From DASUAS01 sp036271015 (GTDB lineage Bacteria; Actinomycetota; Acidimicrobiia; IMCC26256; DASPTH01), in NCBI GenBank assembly GCA_036271015.1, contig DATBBL010000292.1:1-8110 (forward strand): a DNA stretch of 8,110 bases, in the 5' to 3' direction. Numbering within the stretch: the first letter of the stretch is position 1; each line of letters starts with the position of its first letter. The notes beneath the pieces were generated by a model that ran no database searches, was not told where the DNA came from, and worked only from the letters and a program-made list of their open reading frames with translations. Below, one piece after another: positions 6,817 through 8,110 of the stretch. The position numbers were made by a program, and so were the translations under genes.

Positions 6817-7407
6817 CTACGGGGTGCGCACCGGTCCGAGGAAATTCTCGAGCAACGAGTGCCCGGCTTCGGTGAGGATCGACTCGGGGTGGAACTGCAC
6901 GCCCTCGATCGGCAGGTCGCGATGGCGCAGGCCCATGACCAGGCCGTCCTCCGACTCGGCGGTGATCTCGAGCACGTCGGGGACCGACGCCCGTTCGACC
7001 ACCAGCGAGTGGTAGCGGGTCGCGGTGAACGGGTTCGGCACGCCGCGGAACACGCCGGAACCGTCGTGGGTGATCTGCGAGGTCTTGCCGTGCATCACGT
7101 ACGGCGCCCGCACGACCCGGCCGCCGTAGGTCTGGCCGATGCACTGGTGCCCGAAGCAGACGCCGAGCACCGGGACGCCGGCCTCGCCGAAGGCGCGGAT
7201 GGCATCGATCGACACACCGACGTCGCCGGGATCGTCGGGGCTGCCGGGACCGGGCGAGACGAGGACCGCGTCGGGCTCGAGCGCCCGCAGATCGGCCAGC
7301 GCGACCGCGTCGTTGCGGTGCACGACCGGTTCGGCACCGAGCTCCCCCAGGTACTGCACGAGGTTGTAGACGAACGAGTCGTAGTTGTCGATCACGAGCA
7401 CCCGCAC
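6817..7407 (-). CDS. trpG: Glutamine amidotransferase, anthranilate/aminodeoxychorismate synthase component II (TrpG/PabA)
   Basis: This class I glutaminase subunit releases ammonia from glutamine for the partner synthase (TrpE for tryptophan or PabB for folate). The 196-aa product begins MRVLVIDNYDSFVYNL, the standard start of the family. It has SPGPGSP (51-57), the nucleophile C84 in LGVCFGHQ (81-88), HGKTS (106-110), RYHSL (131-135), and the catalytic pair H173 and E175 in QFHPES (171-176). The frame remains open upstream to 7572 but encodes Arg/Gly-rich shadow sequence over crgA. GTG at 7407 gives the canonical N-terminus and sits 7 nt after a TAGCGT -10-like element, consistent with a leaderless mRNA. 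A trpG/pabA gene converging on pknB is conserved in mycobacteria (Rv0013). Which synthase it serves cannot be settled here, since no trpE or pabB is in the window. Confidence 0.95.
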   Translation of the reverse strand: MRVLVIDNYDSFVYNLVQYLGELGAEPVVHRNDAVALADLRALEPDAVLVSPGPGSPDDPGDVGVSIDAIRAFGEAGVPVLGVCFGHQCIGQTYGGRVVRAPYVMHGKTSQITHDGSGVFRGVPNPFTATRYHSLVVERASVPDVLEITAESEDGLVMGLRHRDLPIEGVQFHPESILTEAGHSLLENFLGPVRTP

Positions 7408-7414
7408 CTCGGGA

Positions 7415-7420
7415 ACGCTA
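7415..7420 (-). promoter_or_regulatory. Candidate -10 element (TAGCGT) for a leaderless trpG transcript
   Basis: On the minus strand TAGCGT matches the actinobacterial TANNNT -10 pattern. It is followed by exactly 7 nt (TCCCGAG) and then the trpG GTG at 7407. That spacing would put the transcription start on the first base of the start codon. No Shine-Dalgarno or clear -35 box is visible. Inferred from pattern and spacing only. Confidence 0.55.
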
Positions 7421-7422
7421 CC

Positions 7423-7464
7423 GGTCCCGGGCCCGGGGACCGCAGGGGATTGGCTAAGGTCCCC
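7423..7464. promoter_or_regulatory. GGTCCC(C) inverted-repeat array, candidate operator shared by trpG and crgA
   Basis: Three copies of one hexamer occur within 42 bp: GGTCCC at 7423-7428, GGGACC at 7436-7441 (inverted), and GGTCCC at 7458-7463. The first two form an imperfect 19-bp palindrome (7423-7441). The second and third extend to a perfect 7-bp inverted repeat (GGGGACC 7435-7441, GGTCCCC 7458-7464) that straddles the crgA -10. The site lies between the two divergent -10 elements, where a regulator could act on both. The base composition is GC-rich, so chance is a real alternative. Confidence 0.4.
7455..7460 (+). promoter_or_regulatory. Candidate -10 element (TAAGGT) for a leaderless crgA transcript
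   Basis: TAAGGT fits TANNNT and is followed by exactly 7 nt (CCCCGCC) and then the crgA GTG at 7468. The predicted transcription start coincides with the start codon, and no Shine-Dalgarno is present. No convincing -35 hexamer is seen 16-18 nt upstream. The layout mirrors that of trpG on the other strand. Confidence 0.6.
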
Positions 7465-7467
7465 GCC

Positions 7468-7737
7468 GTGGCGCCCACCAGGAAGTCGGCCAAGCCGGCC
7501 CCGCCGACGCGACGCCCGACCAAGGGCTCGCGCTATACCCCGCCGGCGCCCAAGACGCTGAAGTCGAGCCACCTCTGGGTCCCGGTGACCATGTTCACCT
7601 GTCTGGTGCTGGGTGTGGTCGTGATCGCCGGCAACTACCTCGAGCTGCTGCCCGGCGGCGAGGTCAGCAACAACTTCCTGCTCATCGGCCTCGTGCTGCT
7701 GGTCATCGGGTTCGTGCTCTCCACCTTCTTCCGGTGA
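7468..7737 (+). CDS. crgA: Cell division protein CrgA
   Basis: CrgA is a small actinobacterial inner-membrane protein that in mycobacteria contacts FtsZ, FtsQ, FtsI and the RodA/PbpA machinery, and in Streptomyces restrains septation. The 89-aa product has a basic Pro-rich cytoplasmic N-terminus (residues 1-35, KSAKPAPPTRRPTKG), the conserved SSHLWVPV entry (33-40) into transmembrane helix 1 (about 37-58), a short loop (LLPGGEVSNN), and transmembrane helix 2 (about 70-88) ending FFR. Size and topology match the family (M. tuberculosis CrgA is 93 aa). GTG 7468 was chosen because it gives the family N-terminus and sits 7 nt from a TAAGGT element. The frame stays open upstream across trpG but is shadow sequence there. 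Its position divergent from trpG and close to the pstP-pknB operon is conserved synteny. Confidence 0.92.
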   Translation: MAPTRKSAKPAPPTRRPTKGSRYTPPAPKTLKSSHLWVPVTMFTCLVLGVVVIAGNYLELLPGGEVSNNFLLIGLVLLVIGFVLSTFFR

Positions 7738-7746
7738 CCGTCCGGT

Positions 7747-7776
7747 GGACGTTCGCCCCTTTCAGGGGAAATGTCC
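7747..7776. terminator. Imperfect stem-loop downstream of crgA, possible terminator
   Basis: GGACGTT (7747-7753) can pair with AATGTCC (7770-7776) with one G-T wobble. A small internal loop leads to CCCC (7756-7759) pairing with GGGG (7765-7768) around a TTTCA loop. GTTCG (7751-7755) and CGAAC (7776-7780) offer an alternative outer pairing. It begins 9 nt after the crgA stop. There is no following T-tract on either strand, so it is a weak candidate for a bidirectional terminator. Confidence 0.4.
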
Positions 7777-7805
7777 GAACCCCAGCCCTGTAACTTCACA
7801 CAGCT

Positions 7806-7826
7806 TTCTCCACAGGTTGGGGAGAA
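7806..7826. terminator. Stem-loop just downstream of the zinc-ribbon gene, with a DnaA-box-like nonamer
   Basis: TTCTCC (7806-7811) and GGAGAA (7821-7826) form a 6-bp inverted repeat with a 9-nt interior. It begins 2 nt after the stop of the minus-strand zinc-ribbon gene, a position expected of a terminator, but no T-run follows. The left arm belongs to TTCTCCACA (7806-7814), one base from the DnaA box TTATCCACA. Either reading is tentative. The whole 7738-7828 gap is less GC-rich than the genes and holds nothing else I can name. Confidence 0.3.
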
Positions 7827-7828
7827 CA

Positions 7829-8077
7829 TCACGGGATGAGGAGCATGTCCTCCCGACAGTGGCGCGGTGGCTCCGGGTCCTCGTCCTGAGCCGCGGTCAT
7901 CGTGACCTCGGCGCCGCAGACGATGCACCGGTAGTGCAGGTCGACCGGCTTGATGTCGTCGGGATCGGGCTCCTCCGGCGGCGCGACGTGGAACTTCCGC
8001 AACATCGACGCGCCGATCACGTAGATGGTGAGCGCGACGACGACCCCGAGCACGATGCGGAGGATCGTCGCGGCCAT
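7829..8077 (-). CDS. Small membrane-anchored zinc-ribbon-like protein, function unknown
   Basis: The 82-aa product has an N-terminal transmembrane helix (about 4-25, ILRIVLGVVVALTIYVIG) followed by a basic residue pair, which suggests the rest is cytoplasmic. An acidic Pro-rich linker (about 32-42, PPEEPDPDD) leads to a compact C-terminal module with C51-x2-C54 and H73-C74. This is consistent with a single small zinc site formed by CxxC and a late HC pair (YRCIVCG and PRHCREDM). I recognise no named family and assign no function. ATG 8077 starts directly before the membrane helix; the frame stays open to the window edge but has no other start codon in 8078-8110. No clear Shine-Dalgarno or -10 is visible upstream. 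It converges on crgA across a 91-bp gap. Base composition and codon use look like those of its neighbours. Confidence 0.75.
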   Translation of the reverse strand: MAATILRIVLGVVVALTIYVIGASMLRKFHVAPPEEPDPDDIKPVDLHYRCIVCGAEVTMTAAQDEDPEPPRHCREDMLLIP

Positions 8078-8110
8078 GCTCGCATGGTCGCGCTCGGCGG
8101 TGGCCGAACG

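Noticed and set aside
6859..7467. Upstream part of the 292-codon frame containing crgA
   Set aside because: It is antisense to trpG and resembles no protein family. Only the part from GTG 7468 matches CrgA in size and topology.
7408..7572. N-terminal extension of trpG to an ATG at 7572
   Set aside because: The extra 55 residues are Arg/Gly-rich and lie over crgA and its promoter. The family begins at MRVLVIDNYDS, and the GTG at 7407 has a well-spaced -10.
7789..7814. Possible replication origin (DnaA boxes) in the crgA gap
   Set aside because: Only one nonamer with a mismatch is present, with no cluster, no strongly AT-rich unwinding element and no dnaA or dnaN in the window, so it is not called an origin.

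Overview
This 8.1 kb window is very GC-rich (about 70% by eye) and is tightly packed with genes. It carries the conserved actinobacterial cell-wall and Ser/Thr-phosphorylation locus, the equivalent of the Mycobacterium fhaB-pstP-rodA-pbpA-pknA-pknB / trpG / crgA neighbourhood near the chromosomal origin. CrgA, the PstP-SEDS-PBP-PknB order and an actinobacterial-style MutY place it in Actinomycetota. The short Thr/Pro-rich tail on the phosphatase, the single kinase and the mutY insertion suggest a deep lineage such as Acidimicrobiia, but that placement is inference.

Layout. The plus-strand operon begins with the last codons of an FHA-domain protein (up to 74). It continues with a membrane-anchored PP2C phosphatase (99-1304), a SEDS glycosyltransferase of the FtsW/RodA family (1301-2662), a class B penicillin-binding protein (2659-4119), a PknB-type kinase with four PASTA domains (4130-6007) and a MutY-type adenine DNA glycosylase (6004-6777). 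Three of the junctions are identical 4-nt GTGA overlaps (1301-1304, 2659-2662, 6004-6007), so translation is probably coupled from the phosphatase through to mutY. The convergent trpG/pabA amidotransferase gene (6817-7407, minus) follows. It is divergent from crgA (7468-7737, plus), and the two share a 60-bp intergenic region. A small membrane-anchored zinc-ribbon protein gene (7829-8077, minus) converges on crgA.

How the genes work together. The kinase senses the cell wall through its PASTA domains and phosphorylates cell-wall and division proteins, and the phosphatase reverses this. FHA proteins read the phospho-threonines. The SEDS protein and the transpeptidase form the glycan polymerase/crosslinking pair, and CrgA is a small membrane scaffold for that machinery. 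The amidotransferase and the DNA glycosylase are metabolic and DNA-repair passengers.

Most notable points: a DNA-repair gene coupled to pknB; Glu in place of the conserved catalytic Asp in that MutY; absence of a pknA gene between pbpA and pknB; and a compact divergent trpG/crgA promoter region. In that region both genes show TANNNT, then exactly 7 nt, then GTG (leaderless architecture), with a GGTCCC(C) inverted-repeat array between and over the -10 elements. No mobile elements, CRISPR arrays, tRNA or rRNA genes were seen. I see no wholly new system; this is a recognisable core locus with lineage-specific twists.
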